Shown here: one piece after another, positions 7,081-15,748 of the stretch
How positions within the stretch are numbered: position 1 is the stretch's first letter
How the letters are laid out: each line of letters begins with the position of its first letter
NCBI GenBank assembly: GCA_903846075.1
Contig: CAIMZW010000138.1
Location: forward strand, 1-38,302
Origin: an uncultured Actinomycetes bacterium
GTDB lineage: Bacteria > Actinomycetota > Actinomycetes > Nanopelagicales > Nanopelagicaceae
Direction of reading: 5' to 3'
DNA length: 38,302 bases
Program-made: the position numbers and the translations under genes
The notes under the pieces: model-generated
The model's input: the letters and a program-made list of their open reading frames with translations, nothing else
What the model was told of the DNA's origin: nothing
The model's database searches: none

Positions 7081-8336
7081 CACACCTTAAAATAACTTTG
7101 AACTGACTTAACACCATCGACTAGAGATTCCACATCCTCCGGGGTGTTGTAAAGATAGAACGAAGCACGAGTGGTTCCAACAACTCCGAGTTTGCGCATA
7201 AGTGGCCAGGCACAATGGTGGCCAGTTCGCACTGCTATTCCATGCTGATCTAGAACTTGTCCCACATCATGAGGATGAACGCCGTCGATAGTGAAGGAAA
7301 CAACTCCCCCGCGATCCAGTAAGTCAGTGGGGCCGACTATCGAAACTCCTGGAATTTCACTTAAGAAACCGAGAGCTAGTCGTGTCAATTCCAATTCATG
7401 CTGGTGAATTCTTTCCAATCCCACTGCATCTAGATACTTTAAGGCTGCAGAGAGTCCGACGGCTTGCGCCATGTTCGGAACTCCGGCCTCGAATCTTCGA
7501 GGTAGAGGCGCCCATGTCGAATCTGTCATAGTGACTGTTTCAATCATGGAACCGCCGACTAAAAATGGCTCCATGATCTCCAGTAAGGCTTCGCGTCCCC
7601 AGAGCACTCCAATCCCAGTTGGACCAAGTGCCTTATGCCCAGAGAAAGCAAGAAAATCTATGTCTAGTTCCTTCACATCAATATCAAAGTGAGGCACGGA
7701 TTGGCAGGCATCGAGAACAAACACCGCTCCGACTTCATGAGTTCGAGCTATCAATTCGGAAAGGGGGTTAATCGTCCCTAAAACATTAGATTGATGAGTG
7801 ATGGCAACAATCTTGGTCCGGTCATTGATCAAAGTATTAATCTCCGACTGATCAAGCCGGCCTTCACTTGTTATCGGAAACCAGGCTAACTCGGCGCCGG
7901 TTCGCTTTGCCAGTTGTTGCCATGGGATTAAATTCGCATGGTGTTCCATTTCGGAAACCACGATTCGATCTCCAGGTTGAAGAAAGAAACGATCTCCGTG
8001 AGGAGAATTTCCGAAAGAGTAGGCCAGCAAATTCAGGGCTTCGGTCGCACTTTTAGTAAATATCGTCTCTTCAAATTTACCGCCTAAGAAAGTAGCAACC
8101 ACCTGGCGAGCATTGTCGTAACTCTCGTTAGCCTCTTCAGCCAGCAAATACGATCCACGATGAACGGCCGCATTGTGCTGGGTGTAGAACTGCCGTTCGG
8201 CATCCAAGACAGTTAAAGGTTTTTGGCTGGTCGCTCCACTATCTAGGTAAACCAATTGATTTCCACCACGCATCACCCGATCAAATATAGGAAAGTCCTT
8301 TTTGATCAGGTGCGCATCTAGGAGAGGAAATGTCAT
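7080..8336 (-). CDS. sufS: Cysteine desulfurase SufS
   Basis: Group II PLP-dependent cysteine desulfurase, 418 residues, that takes sulfur from cysteine as a protein persulfide for cluster assembly. The PLP lysine is Lys235 in FSGHKALGPTGIGVLWG, and the active-site cysteine is Cys375 in RTGHHCAWPLM. The TKSATEALNLLAYS, EMEHHANLIPW and LDACQSVPH segments are typical. Start ATG at 8336, one base after the sufC stop; a GGAGAGGAAA run supplies the ribosome-binding site. sufU downstream is its sulfur acceptor. Confidence 0.97.
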   Translation of the reverse strand: MTFPLLDAHLIKKDFPIFDRVMRGGNQLVYLDSGATSQKPLTVLDAERQFYTQHNAAVHRGSYLLAEEANESYDNARQVVATFLGGKFEETIFTKSATEALNLLAYSFGNSPHGDRFFLQPGDRIVVSEMEHHANLIPWQQLAKRTGAELAWFPITSEGRLDQSEINTLINDRTKIVAITHQSNVLGTINPLSELIARTHEVGAVFVLDACQSVPHFDIDVKELDIDFLAFSGHKALGPTGIGVLWGREALLEIMEPFLVGGSMIETVTMTDSTWAPLPRRFEAGVPNMAQAVGLSAALKYLDAVGLERIHQHELELTRLALGFLSEIPGVSIVGPTDLLDRGGVVSFTIDGVHPHDVGQVLDQHGIAVRTGHHCAWPLMRKLGVVGTTRASFYLYNTPEDVESLVDGVKSVQSYFKV

Positions 8337-8337
8337 A

Positions 8338-9090
8338 TTAGGCCGTTACGTATTCCGCATATCCATTCTCTTCCAACTTATCAGCGAGTTCTGGACCGCC
8401 TTCTTCGACGATTCGCCCTTGAGCGAAAACGTGTACAAAATCAGGTTTGATGTAGCGAAGAATTCGGGTGTAGTGGGTGATCAACATGATTCCCAGATCA
8501 CTATTTTCTTTAACCCGATTGACGCCTTCGGAGACGATACGCAGGGCATCAACATCAAGTCCTGAATCGGTCTCATCTAAGATTGCGATTTTTGGCTTGA
8601 GAAGTTCCAACTGCAAAATTTCATGGCGCTTCTTTTCCCCGCCGGAGAAACCCTCATTGACATTGCGCTCGGCGAAAGCGGCATCCATATTCAAAGCCTT
8701 CATAGCTTCTCGTACTTCGCCTACCCAGGTTCGAACCTTAGGGGCTTCCCCACGAACAGCGGTTACCGCGGTTCTGAGAAAGTTAGTAACTGAAACGCCA
8801 GGAACTTCGACCGGATATTGCATGGCGAGGAAAAGCCCAGCGCGGGCACGTTCATCGACCGTCATTGCCAAGACATCTACACCATCCAGTGTGACTGAAC
8901 CACCAGTAACTGTGTATTTTGGATGGCCGGCAACAGAGTAGGCCAAGGTGGACTTTCCAGATCCATTGGGTCCCATGATGGCGTGAGTCTCGCCAGAGCG
9001 GATAGTTAAATCCACGCCCTTGAGAATCTCGGTGAACCCACCTTCTACGGCGACGGACACTTGCAGGTTCTTGATTTCTAAGGTGCTCAT
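8338..9090 (-). CDS. sufC: SufC, ATPase of the SufBCD scaffold
   Basis: ABC-type ATPase of 250 residues, soluble, driving cluster formation on SufBD. Walker A is GPNGSGKSTLAY near residues 40-50. The SufC-type signature FSGGEKKRHEILQ and Walker B AILDETDSGLDVDAL follow, then LITHYTRILRYIKPDFVHV. Both signature variants distinguish SufC from transport ATPases. It overlaps the Rieske gene by four bases (ATGA) and ends one base before sufS. Confidence 0.97.
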   Translation of the reverse strand: MSTLEIKNLQVSVAVEGGFTEILKGVDLTIRSGETHAIMGPNGSGKSTLAYSVAGHPKYTVTGGSVTLDGVDVLAMTVDERARAGLFLAMQYPVEVPGVSVTNFLRTAVTAVRGEAPKVRTWVGEVREAMKALNMDAAFAERNVNEGFSGGEKKRHEILQLELLKPKIAILDETDSGLDVDALRIVSEGVNRVKENSDLGIMLITHYTRILRYIKPDFVHVFAQGRIVEEGGPELADKLEENGYAEYVTA

Positions 9091-9401
9091 TTTCTCTCCT
9101 CGACTCGGCTCTTAATAGTTATCTGGTCGCCTGATTCGACGATTTCATATCGGGGCACGCTGGCTGATGCAGGTGGCGTTACGGCTTCGCCAGTTCTGAG
9201 ATCAAACTCTGCGCCATGCAACCAACATTCAATTTTGTATCCGGATACTTCACCTTCAGAGAGCGATGCATCAGAATGGGAACAGGTATCACCCAAAGCA
9301 AAATACTCGTCTTTGATCTGCACAACGCAAACCGGGTGTCCATCAACTATGACTTTCTTTGGTTTTCCATCTTGAAGGGAGGAACGGTCCAGCGTCGCCA
9401 A
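9087..9401 (-). CDS. Rieske [2Fe-2S] ferredoxin of the SUF operon
   Basis: Non-heme Rieske-type ferredoxin of 104 residues. The cluster ligands are intact: Cys40-x-His42 (DTCSHSD) and Cys59-x2-His62 (CWLHGAEF). It resembles small electron-transfer ferredoxins of dioxygenase systems rather than the bc1 subunit, and has no signal peptide or membrane segment. Start is TTG at 9401, directly after the sufD TAA, with GGTGAG 3 nt upstream. It overlaps sufC by four bases. A Rieske gene in this slot is recurrent in actinobacterial SUF operons. A role supplying electrons for cluster assembly or sulfur reduction is plausible but inferred. Confidence 0.93.
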   Translation of the reverse strand: MATLDRSSLQDGKPKKVIVDGHPVCVVQIKDEYFALGDTCSHSDASLSEGEVSGYKIECWLHGAEFDLRTGEAVTPPASASVPRYEIVESGDQITIKSRVEERK

Positions 9402-10490
9402 TTACTCACCAACCTTTTCAAGTTCCGTATCTATGCGATCCATTAGGCGTTCAGAAATTGAAGGAATTCCGATGAGATTGAGGATCTCGGAAAAATATCC
9501 TCGAATCACCAGTTTTCGGGCAATATCGGCAGGCACGCCTCTCGACTGTAAATAGAAAAGTTGTTCATCATCGAAGCGACCAGTCGTGCTTGCGTGTCCG
9601 GCCCCGACAATCTCCCCGGTTTCAATCTCTAAATTTGGCACTGAGTCAGCACGTGCGCCATCTGAGAGAAGTAGATTTCGATTTAGTTCGTAGGTATCTG
9701 TTCCCTCTGCGGCAGCACGAATATAAACATCACCAATCCAGACTGAACGAGCATTTTCGCCAGCGAGTGCGCCTTTGTAATTTACTCGTGATTTTGCAAG
9801 AGGCACGTTGTGATCTACATGAATGCGATTTTCCAGGTGTTGACCATTCGTTGCGAAATAAAGACCATTTAACTGGGCCGAAGATCCTGGTCCGGAGTAC
9901 TCCACGGTCGGAAGTAACCGAACCAGAGAGCCACCTACGCTGATTTCGAAGGAGGTCAATGCGGCATCTTTTCCGATGATCGCATGATGACCTGCCATAT
10001 GAATGGCATCCCGCTCCCACTCTTGCAGGGAAATGAAGGTGAGATTTGAGCCTGCAGAAAGGCGAATCTCAATCTCTTCGCCTAAAGTCACGCTTCCTTG
10101 ATTTTCTATGACAACAGTCGCTCGGGAATGAGGTTCGAGGGAGATCACTAATCGCGAGAAGGAAGGCGAGTTTTCGCCACCTTGACGTTGCAAGAAGATC
10201 GGGTCACTGACTTCAATTTCTTTTCCAACTTTGAGAAGTGAAATCTGCGAAACCACTTCTCGTCCGCGTATGACTGCTGCATCACTGGGTTGATATTCAG
10301 ACTCAAATCCATCTGCCGCTATAGCGGAAAAGGTAACTCCTGCGGGCAAAGAGTTAGTTGGCGCGAGTGACTGACCTTCGATAACCGCAACGTCGAAATC
10401 GAGCAAACCACCTAAGCGATGAAGTGGAGTAAATCTCCAGGCCTCTTCGCGACCGGTGGGAGTTAGATAATTGGTAGTTAAGGTTGACAT
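9402..10490 (-). CDS. sufD: SufD, Fe-S cluster assembly scaffold subunit
   Basis: SufD of 362 residues, partner of SufB and SufC in the SufBC2D complex. The right-handed beta-helix core is followed by the diagnostic C-terminal region: VGAGHASTTGRFDDEQLFYLQSRGVP, then IARKLVIRGYFSEIL. The N-terminal segment (REEAWRFTPLHRL) is also typical. ATG at 10490 overlaps the sufB stop by one base (TAATG), so translation is probably coupled. Confidence 0.95.
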   Translation of the reverse strand: MSTLTTNYLTPTGREEAWRFTPLHRLGGLLDFDVAVIEGQSLAPTNSLPAGVTFSAIAADGFESEYQPSDAAVIRGREVVSQISLLKVGKEIEVSDPIFLQRQGGENSPSFSRLVISLEPHSRATVVIENQGSVTLGEEIEIRLSAGSNLTFISLQEWERDAIHMAGHHAIIGKDAALTSFEISVGGSLVRLLPTVEYSGPGSSAQLNGLYFATNGQHLENRIHVDHNVPLAKSRVNYKGALAGENARSVWIGDVYIRAAAEGTDTYELNRNLLLSDGARADSVPNLEIETGEIVGAGHASTTGRFDDEQLFYLQSRGVPADIARKLVIRGYFSEILNLIGIPSISERLMDRIDTELEKVGE

Positions 10491-11917
10491 TACCCAACAG
10501 CGCCTTCCATTTGGAGTTCAATAAGTCGGTTGAGCTCTAGGGCATATTCCATAGGCAATTCCCGCGCGATTGGTTCAATGAATCCACGAACAATCATTGC
10601 CATGGCTTCATCCTCGGTCAATCCGCGAGACATCAGGTAGAAGAGTTGATCATCACTAATCTTCGAGACCGTTGCTTCATGACCCATCGAAACATCGTCT
10701 TCACGAATGTCTACATAGGGATAAGTATCGGAACGCGAAATTGTGTCTACGAGAAGTGCATCACATTTAACGGTGGACTTTGAATGATGAGCGCCTTCTT
10801 GAATTTGCACCAAACCACGGTAAGAGGTTCGACCACCACCACGAGCAACTGATTTGGAGATAATCGTCGAAGATGTATATGGCGCAGCGTGGACCATCTT
10901 GGCTCCAGCATCTTGATGCTGTCCCTCTCCGGCGAATGCAATCGAAAGAGTCTCACCCTTGGCGTGTGGACCCATCAGGAAGACGGCTGGGTATTTCATG
11001 GTCACCTTCGAACCGATATTTCCATCGATCCACTCCATGGTTGCACCCTCGGCGCAAGTGGCGCGCTTGGTGACTAAGTTGTAAACATTGTTCGACCAAT
11101 TTTGAATTGTGGTATATCGAACGCGTGCATTCTTCTTCACAATGATCTCGACAACTGCGGAATGAAGAGAGTCTGAACTGTAAATCGGGGCGGTGCAACC
11201 TTCTACATAGTGCACATATGAATCTTCGTCTGCGATTATCAGAGTTCGTTCGAACTGACCCATATTTTCCGTGTTAATTCGGAAATATGCCTGCAGTGGA
11301 ATGTCGACGTGGACGCCTTTAGGAACATATATAAATGAGCCACCCGACCAGACTGAGGTGTTGAGTGCGGCGAATTTATTATCTCCGACAGGGATTACTG
11401 TTCCAAAATATTCTCTAAACAATTCTTCATGCTGACGAAGCCCTGAATCGGTATCTACGAAGATAACGCCCAGCTTTTCGAGGTCTTCGCGGATTGAATG
11501 GTAGACAACTTCGGATTCATATTGAGCAGCGACTCCTGCAACCAATCGGTTTTTTTCAGCATCTGGAATGCCCAAGCGGTCATAGGTATTTCTGATGTCC
11601 TCAGGTAGGTCTTCCCATGAAGTAGCTTGCTTTTCGGTAGAACGAACAAAATACTTAATGGTGTCGAAGAAAATTCCCGTCAAATCCGATCCCCATGTAG
11701 GCATTGGCTTCTTCTCAAAGAGACTAAGTCCTTTTAGCCGTAAATTCAGCATCCATTCTGGCTCACTCTTTTTAGAAGAGATGTCTCGAACAACTTCTTC
11801 ATTGAGGCCGCGACGAACTCCAGTTCCCGCGACATCGCTATCAGACCAACCATATTCATAAGTGCCGATGCCGGCTAGTTCAGGATGGGTGTCAGGTGTG
11901 AGAGTGGTATCGCTCAT
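10490..11917 (-). CDS. sufB: SufB, Fe-S cluster assembly scaffold subunit
   Basis: SufB of 475 residues, the main scaffold of the SufBC2D complex. Hallmarks include [39 protein letters not shown], the [15 protein letters not shown] segment with a conserved cysteine, [17 protein letters not shown], and the C-terminal [20 protein letters not shown]. Start ATG at 11917 overlaps the sufR stop by four bases (ATGA). First structural gene of the SUF operon; no isc-type genes are in the window. Confidence 0.97.
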   Translation of the reverse strand: MSDTTLTPDTHPELAGIGTYEYGWSDSDVAGTGVRRGLNEEVVRDISSKKSEPEWMLNLRLKGLSLFEKKPMPTWGSDLTGIFFDTIKYFVRSTEKQATSWEDLPEDIRNTYDRLGIPDAEKNRLVAGVAAQYESEVVYHSIREDLEKLGVIFVDTDSGLRQHEELFREYFGTVIPVGDNKFAALNTSVWSGGSFIYVPKGVHVDIPLQAYFRINTENMGQFERTLIIADEDSYVHYVEGCTAPIYSSDSLHSAVVEIIVKKNARVRYTTIQNWSNNVYNLVTKRATCAEGATMEWIDGNIGSKVTMKYPAVFLMGPHAKGETLSIAFAGEGQHQDAGAKMVHAAPYTSSTIISKSVARGGGRTSYRGLVQIQEGAHHSKSTVKCDALLVDTISRSDTYPYVDIREDDVSMGHEATVSKISDDQLFYLMSRGLTEDEAMAMIVRGFIEPIARELPMEYALELNRLIELQMEGAVG

Positions 11918-12663
11918 TGAGTTATTCCGCTTTCCATTTTAGTTGTGGCTTTTTTAGTTGTGGCATCGTGAAGAGTGGGTTGACGAGAAATGTGCACCGA
12001 GGAGTTAATGCGCTCGGAGAGCGCGGGGATGAAAGTTGTGCAAACGCCATCTCCATGGGCAATCGTGGCAAGACGTTGCACGTGTGTTCCAAGCACTTGA
12101 GCAAATGCTGCTGTTTCCGCCTCGCAAAGTTCGGGGAATTCTGCTGCTACATGTGCAATCGGGCAATGGTTTTGGCAAATCTCCTCACCCATTCCCTGCG
12201 AGTGCGCATTAGATGCAAAACCTTCGTCAGTAAGAAAATCCGCCAGCGCAATCGACTTTTGCTGGAGCGTCATATCCGAGGAAATAAATTGTGAACTTCG
12301 ACGAACTATGTCTGCCGAACGCATCGCAGCAAATTCAGCAACCAAGTCAGAACCTGATTTTGTAGCCATAAACTTCAGCGCCGAAACCGCAAGATCGTCA
12401 TAAGAATGTTCGAACCGTTCCCGACCAAGATCGGTCATGACAAAGACTTTGGAAGGTCGTCCGCGACCACGCAGATTTGGTGAGGTTTGATAGGGATCTC
12501 GAGCGGTCAATACCCCTTCGCCAAGCAGGGAATCCAGATGGCGTCGGATACCCGCCGGCGTAATATTGAGCTTCTCCGACAGTTCAACTGCAGTGGCAGG
12601 ACCAGATTCAAGAATCATCCGAGCAACTTGATCACGGGTGCGATCTGGCTCGTTGTTTTTCAC
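11914..12663 (-). CDS. sufR: SufR-type Fe-S-sensing transcriptional regulator
   Basis: Helix-turn-helix regulator of 249 residues heading the SUF operon. The N-terminal winged helix (about residues 15-50, [20 protein letters not shown]) reads DNA, followed by [16 protein letters not shown]. The C-terminal part carries four cysteines (163, 167, 180, 208) in CQNHC, FPELC and GDGVC, the likely cluster-binding site. The family represses suf genes when clusters are plentiful. The open frame continues upstream past the ctaA start, so the true start is uncertain. I favour GTG at 12663, which precedes the conserved [14 protein letters not shown] block; ATG at 12618 would cut into the first helix. There is no Shine-Dalgarno, consistent with a leaderless transcript. 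A CAAC-N6-GTTG palindrome covers the start. Confidence 0.9.
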   Translation of the reverse strand: MKNNEPDRTRDQVARMILESGPATAVELSEKLNITPAGIRRHLDSLLGEGVLTARDPYQTSPNLRGRGRPSKVFVMTDLGRERFEHSYDDLAVSALKFMATKSGSDLVAEFAAMRSADIVRRSSQFISSDMTLQQKSIALADFLTDEGFASNAHSQGMGEEICQNHCPIAHVAAEFPELCEAETAAFAQVLGTHVQRLATIAHGDGVCTTFIPALSERINSSVHISRQPTLHDATTKKATTKMESGITQ

Positions 12664-12676
12664 AACATAAGTGTTG
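12663..12676 (-). promoter_or_regulatory. Probable SufR operator (CAAC-N6-GTTG)
   Basis: Minus-strand reading CAACACTTATGTTG, a palindrome with 5-bp arms (CAACA/TGTTG) and a 4-nt centre. From memory, CAAC-N6-GTTG is the operator reported for SufR of Streptomyces avermitilis. The last G is the first base of the favoured sufR GTG. A TTGGCA -35-like box lies 18 nt before AACACT; this would place the transcription start on the GTG, with the operator over -10 and +1. The -10 match is poor; TATGTT inside the palindrome is an alternative. Confidence 0.6.
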
Positions 12677-12744
12677 CGTAATTCGCCAAAAGTTGCCAAT
12701 CGAGCGCACGGCTGAGCGTGGCGGTGGAATGGTAGAGAACCGAA

Positions 12745-12757
12745 TAGGCTTGCCTCC
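12745..12757 (+). promoter_or_regulatory. Possible leaderless -10 box of ctaA
   Basis: TAGGCT at 12745-12750 followed by 7 nt and the ctaA ATG at 12758. The spacing would put the transcription start on the ATG. No good -35 is seen. A weaker example of the layout seen at DUF3099, coaE and polA. Confidence 0.35.
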
Positions 12758-13651
12758 ATGAGCCTTATAGGCGTGATTTTCTCAGCTTTGGTAGTACTCC
12801 AGGCCGGAATTATTGTCACCGGTGGCGCCGTCCGTCTCACTGGCTCAGGTCTTGGGTGTCCTACCTGGCCGCAGTGCACAAAGGGCTCCTTCACCCCAGT
12901 CCCCCACCAAGCGCAAGGCAAACTTCACTCCTGGATCGAATTTAGCAATCGCCTCCTCACCTTTCTGCTCATCGTTATCGCGATTGCGGCGTTGATTGCG
13001 GCAGTGAAGTACTCAAAAGGCAGATTGGATCGCCGGCGGGTAATTTGGCTAGCCATTTGGCAGGTCCTAGGCATCTTCGGTCAGGGCATTTTGGGTGGGA
13101 TTACCGTCTTAACCCACCTCAATCCCTTGCCAGTTTCCGGACATTTTCTCCTCTCCATCCCGCTGATTGCTGGTGCGCTCTCCTTGCGTCAGATAATGCT
13201 CAATAAAGAGCAAGTCGCCATTTCCGCCACAACTCGAAGTTTGAGTCAGGTAATTCTCGCGTTAACCATTTTGGTCATTACTTTGGGAACCGTAGTTACC
13301 GGCAGCGGTCCTCACGCCGGAGATATTCAGGCTAAGCGCTACGGGATTGATCCTCGCACTATCTCGTGGATTCATGCCGATTCAGTTATTGCCCTGATTT
13401 CCCTCGCAATAGGTCTTTTCTTCGTGGTCAAGGTTGCCGATTCACAAGAGGCCAAGGAGTTATTCGGCAGAAAGCTCAATATTTTCCTGCTTGTAGCACT
13501 ATCTCAAGGAGTGATTGGTTACATCCAATACTTCACACATCTTCCAGAGTTAATCGTGGGTATTCACCTGATCGGCGCATGCCTCGTCTGGATATCCATG
13601 TGGAACTTATGTTTGACAGGTAATGTTGCAAAGAGATTATCCCGCCTTTAA
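12758..13651 (+). CDS. ctaA: Heme A synthase (CtaA/COX15)
   Basis: Membrane monooxygenase of 297 residues that converts heme O to heme A for cytochrome c oxidase. About eight membrane helices are apparent. The first extracytoplasmic loop carries TGSGLGCPTWPQC, with the paired Cys34 and Cys40 of the actinobacterial/bacillary type. Four histidines suited to heme binding are seen in KLHSWIEFSNRL, LNPLPVSGHFLL, SWIHADSVIALI and VGIHLIGACLVW. Divergent from sufR across 94 bp. tkt follows 37 nt after its stop. ctaB (heme O synthase), often found at this junction in Actinobacteria, is absent here. Confidence 0.94.
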   Translation: MSLIGVIFSALVVLQAGIIVTGGAVRLTGSGLGCPTWPQCTKGSFTPVPHQAQGKLHSWIEFSNRLLTFLLIVIAIAALIAAVKYSKGRLDRRRVIWLAIWQVLGIFGQGILGGITVLTHLNPLPVSGHFLLSIPLIAGALSLRQIMLNKEQVAISATTRSLSQVILALTILVITLGTVVTGSGPHAGDIQAKRYGIDPRTISWIHADSVIALISLAIGLFFVVKVADSQEAKELFGRKLNIFLLVALSQGVIGYIQYFTHLPELIVGIHLIGACLVWISMWNLCLTGNVAKRLSRL

Positions 13652-13688
13652 TTTTCACGTATATCGGACCGAAAGAATGGAATAGAGA

Positions 13689-15746
13689 ATGCGCGCTCCG
13701 TGGACCTCACTCGATGATCAAGCCGTTGTGGTTAGTAGAACCTTGGCTATGGACGCAGTTCAGAAGGTAGGAAATGGTCACCCAGGTACCGCGATGGCGT
13801 TGGCGCCTGTTGCCTATACCTTGTTTCAACGGTTTTTGCGGCACGACCCCAATGATGCAAGTTGGTTGGGTCGAGATCGCTTCGTTCTCTCATGTGGGCA
13901 CTCATCGCTCACTCTCTATATTCAGCTCTTTCTTTCGGGATATGGACTTGAACTTTCCGATCTGGAGAAATTCCGAACTCATGGTTCGTTGACTCCAGGG
14001 CATCCGGAATACGGTCACACCTTAGGAGTAGAGACCACAACTGGACCATTAGGCGCTGGTATATCCAATGCCGTAGGGATGGCGATGGCTGCGCGTTACG
14101 AGAAGGGATTACTGGATCCAAAGAATGAGACAGATCTCTTCGACCACAACATTTGGGTCATTTGTTCAGACGGTGATCTCCAAGAAGGAGTGAGCGCAGA
14201 GGCATCCTCCATTGCTGGAACTCAAGCGCTAGGAAATCTCAAAGTAATTTACGATGACAATCGGATCTCAATTGAAGGAGATACTCATGTCTCGTTCACA
14301 GAAGATGTTGGAGCAAGGTATCGGGCATACGGCTGGCACGTCATTGACGTTGCAACTCTGCCTGATGGAAATGTTGATCGCGAGCACTTGGAAAGCGCGA
14401 TGATCGAGGCGCAGGATCAAACCGATAAACCAACCTTGATTCGTTTAAAGAGTGTTATCGCTTGGCCTGCCCCACATGCCAAAGGCACATCCAAATCACA
14501 TGGCTCAGCGTTAGGGGCCGATGAGGTAGCAGCAACCAAGGAATTCCTAGGGCTAGATCCGCAAGCATCTTTCGTGGTTCCCGCTGATGTTCTAGCACAC
14601 GCACGTAACGTTGCCGATCGCGGTGCGCAGTTACACGAGAAATGGCTCGCCGATTTTCAAGCTTGGTCAATCCAAAACCCAGATGGAGCGAACCTACTTT
14701 CCAGGCTCCGATCTCACGAATTGCCAGAAAATTGGGAGCACGTTATTCCCGTTTTTCCAACAGGAAAAGATGTAGCAACCCGTGCTGCCTCCGGCAAGAT
14801 CATCAACGAGATCGCCAAAGTTCTGCCCGAGTTCTGGGGCGGGTCGGCAGACCTTGCCGATAGCAATAACACCACCATCGAAGGCGGCGAATCCTTTCTA
14901 CCTCTCACCAGCGAAATGGCAGGGGCAAATCCGTTTGGGCGAATCATCCACTTTGGAATTCGCGAGCATGCGATGGGTGGGATTCTTAACGGAATCGCTC
15001 TCCATGGTTTATCAAAGCCATTTGGCGGAACATTTCTTGTCTTCAGCGATTACATGCGCGGGGCGGTTAGGTTGGCAGCTTTAATGAATCTTCCGGTCAC
15101 TTTTGTCTGGAGCCATGATTCCATCGGATTAGGTGAAGATGGGCCTACCCATCAGCCAGTAGAACATCTAGCAGCCCTTCGAGCCATTCCCAATCTCGCC
15201 GTCATACGTCCCGCGGATGCCAATGAAACCGCTATCGCTTGGCGCGAAGTTATCAAGCGAGCCAAACCCGCCGGTTTCGCACTCTCCCGGCAAAATCTTC
15301 CCACCCTTGATCGAACCCTCTTCGCAAGCGCTGAAGGGGTTTCCAGCGGGGCCTACATTCTTGCTGAGCCCGCCACCTCTCCGGATGTCATCCTGATCGC
15401 AACAGGATCTGAAGTATCGGTCGCGCTCGCAGCAGCAGAGTTATTGGCGCAAGAGTCCATCTCTGCCAGAGTAGTTAGTGCACCTTGCTTGGAATGGTTT
15501 AACGAGCAACCGGAAAGCTATCGCGAAAGCGTTCTCCCTTCCGACATCAAAGCCAGAGTTAGCATTGAGGCTGGTGTTGCTCAAGGTTGGCGAGAATATG
15601 TCGGTGATTACGGATCCATAGTTTCATTGGATCATTTCGGCGCCTCTGCCAGTGCAGCAACGCTCTTCACTGAATTTGGCTTTACTGCCTCTAATGTTGT
15701 CGCCGCAGCAAAGGGATCTTTGGCCAAGTCGAAGCAGAGGAAGTAA
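13689..15746 (+). CDS. tkt: Transketolase
   Basis: Thiamine-diphosphate enzyme of 685 residues that transfers two-carbon units in the non-oxidative pentose phosphate pathway. The substrate/ThDP segment GNGHPGTAMALAP is near residue 30, the ThDP-Mg motif CSDGDLQEGVSAEASSIAG near 158-177, and the pyrimidine-domain motif DSIGLGEDGPTHQPVEHL is in the second half. Start ATG at 13689 with a weak AGAGA upstream. It lies 37 nt after ctaA and 2 nt before the transaldolase start. Length is normal. Confidence 0.97.
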   Translation: MRAPWTSLDDQAVVVSRTLAMDAVQKVGNGHPGTAMALAPVAYTLFQRFLRHDPNDASWLGRDRFVLSCGHSSLTLYIQLFLSGYGLELSDLEKFRTHGSLTPGHPEYGHTLGVETTTGPLGAGISNAVGMAMAARYEKGLLDPKNETDLFDHNIWVICSDGDLQEGVSAEASSIAGTQALGNLKVIYDDNRISIEGDTHVSFTEDVGARYRAYGWHVIDVATLPDGNVDREHLESAMIEAQDQTDKPTLIRLKSVIAWPAPHAKGTSKSHGSALGADEVAATKEFLGLDPQASFVVPADVLAHARNVADRGAQLHEKWLADFQAWSIQNPDGANLLSRLRSHELPENWEHVIPVFPTGKDVATRAASGKIINEIAKVLPEFWGGSADLADSNNTTIEGGESFLPLTSEMAGANPFGRIIHFGIREHAMGGILNGIALHGLSKPFGGTFLVFSDYMRGAVRLAALMNLPVTFVWSHDSIGLGEDGPTHQPVEHLAALRAIPNLAVIRPADANETAIAWREVIKRAKPAGFALSRQNLPTLDRTLFASAEGVSSGAYILAEPATSPDVILIATGSEVSVALAAAELLAQESISARVVSAPCLEWFNEQPESYRESVLPSDIKARVSIEAGVAQGWREYVGDYGSIVSLDHFGASASAATLFTEFGFTASNVVAAAKGSLAKSKQRK

Positions 15747-15748
15747 AT

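Noticed and set aside
8477-8941. Plus-strand open frame of 154 codons
   Set aside because: Entirely opposite sufC, whose ATPase motifs are intact on the other strand.
12664-12921. Longer N-terminal extension of sufR (up to 86 extra codons)
   Set aside because: It would run into the divergent ctaA start, and the translated extension has no similarity to SufR N termini.
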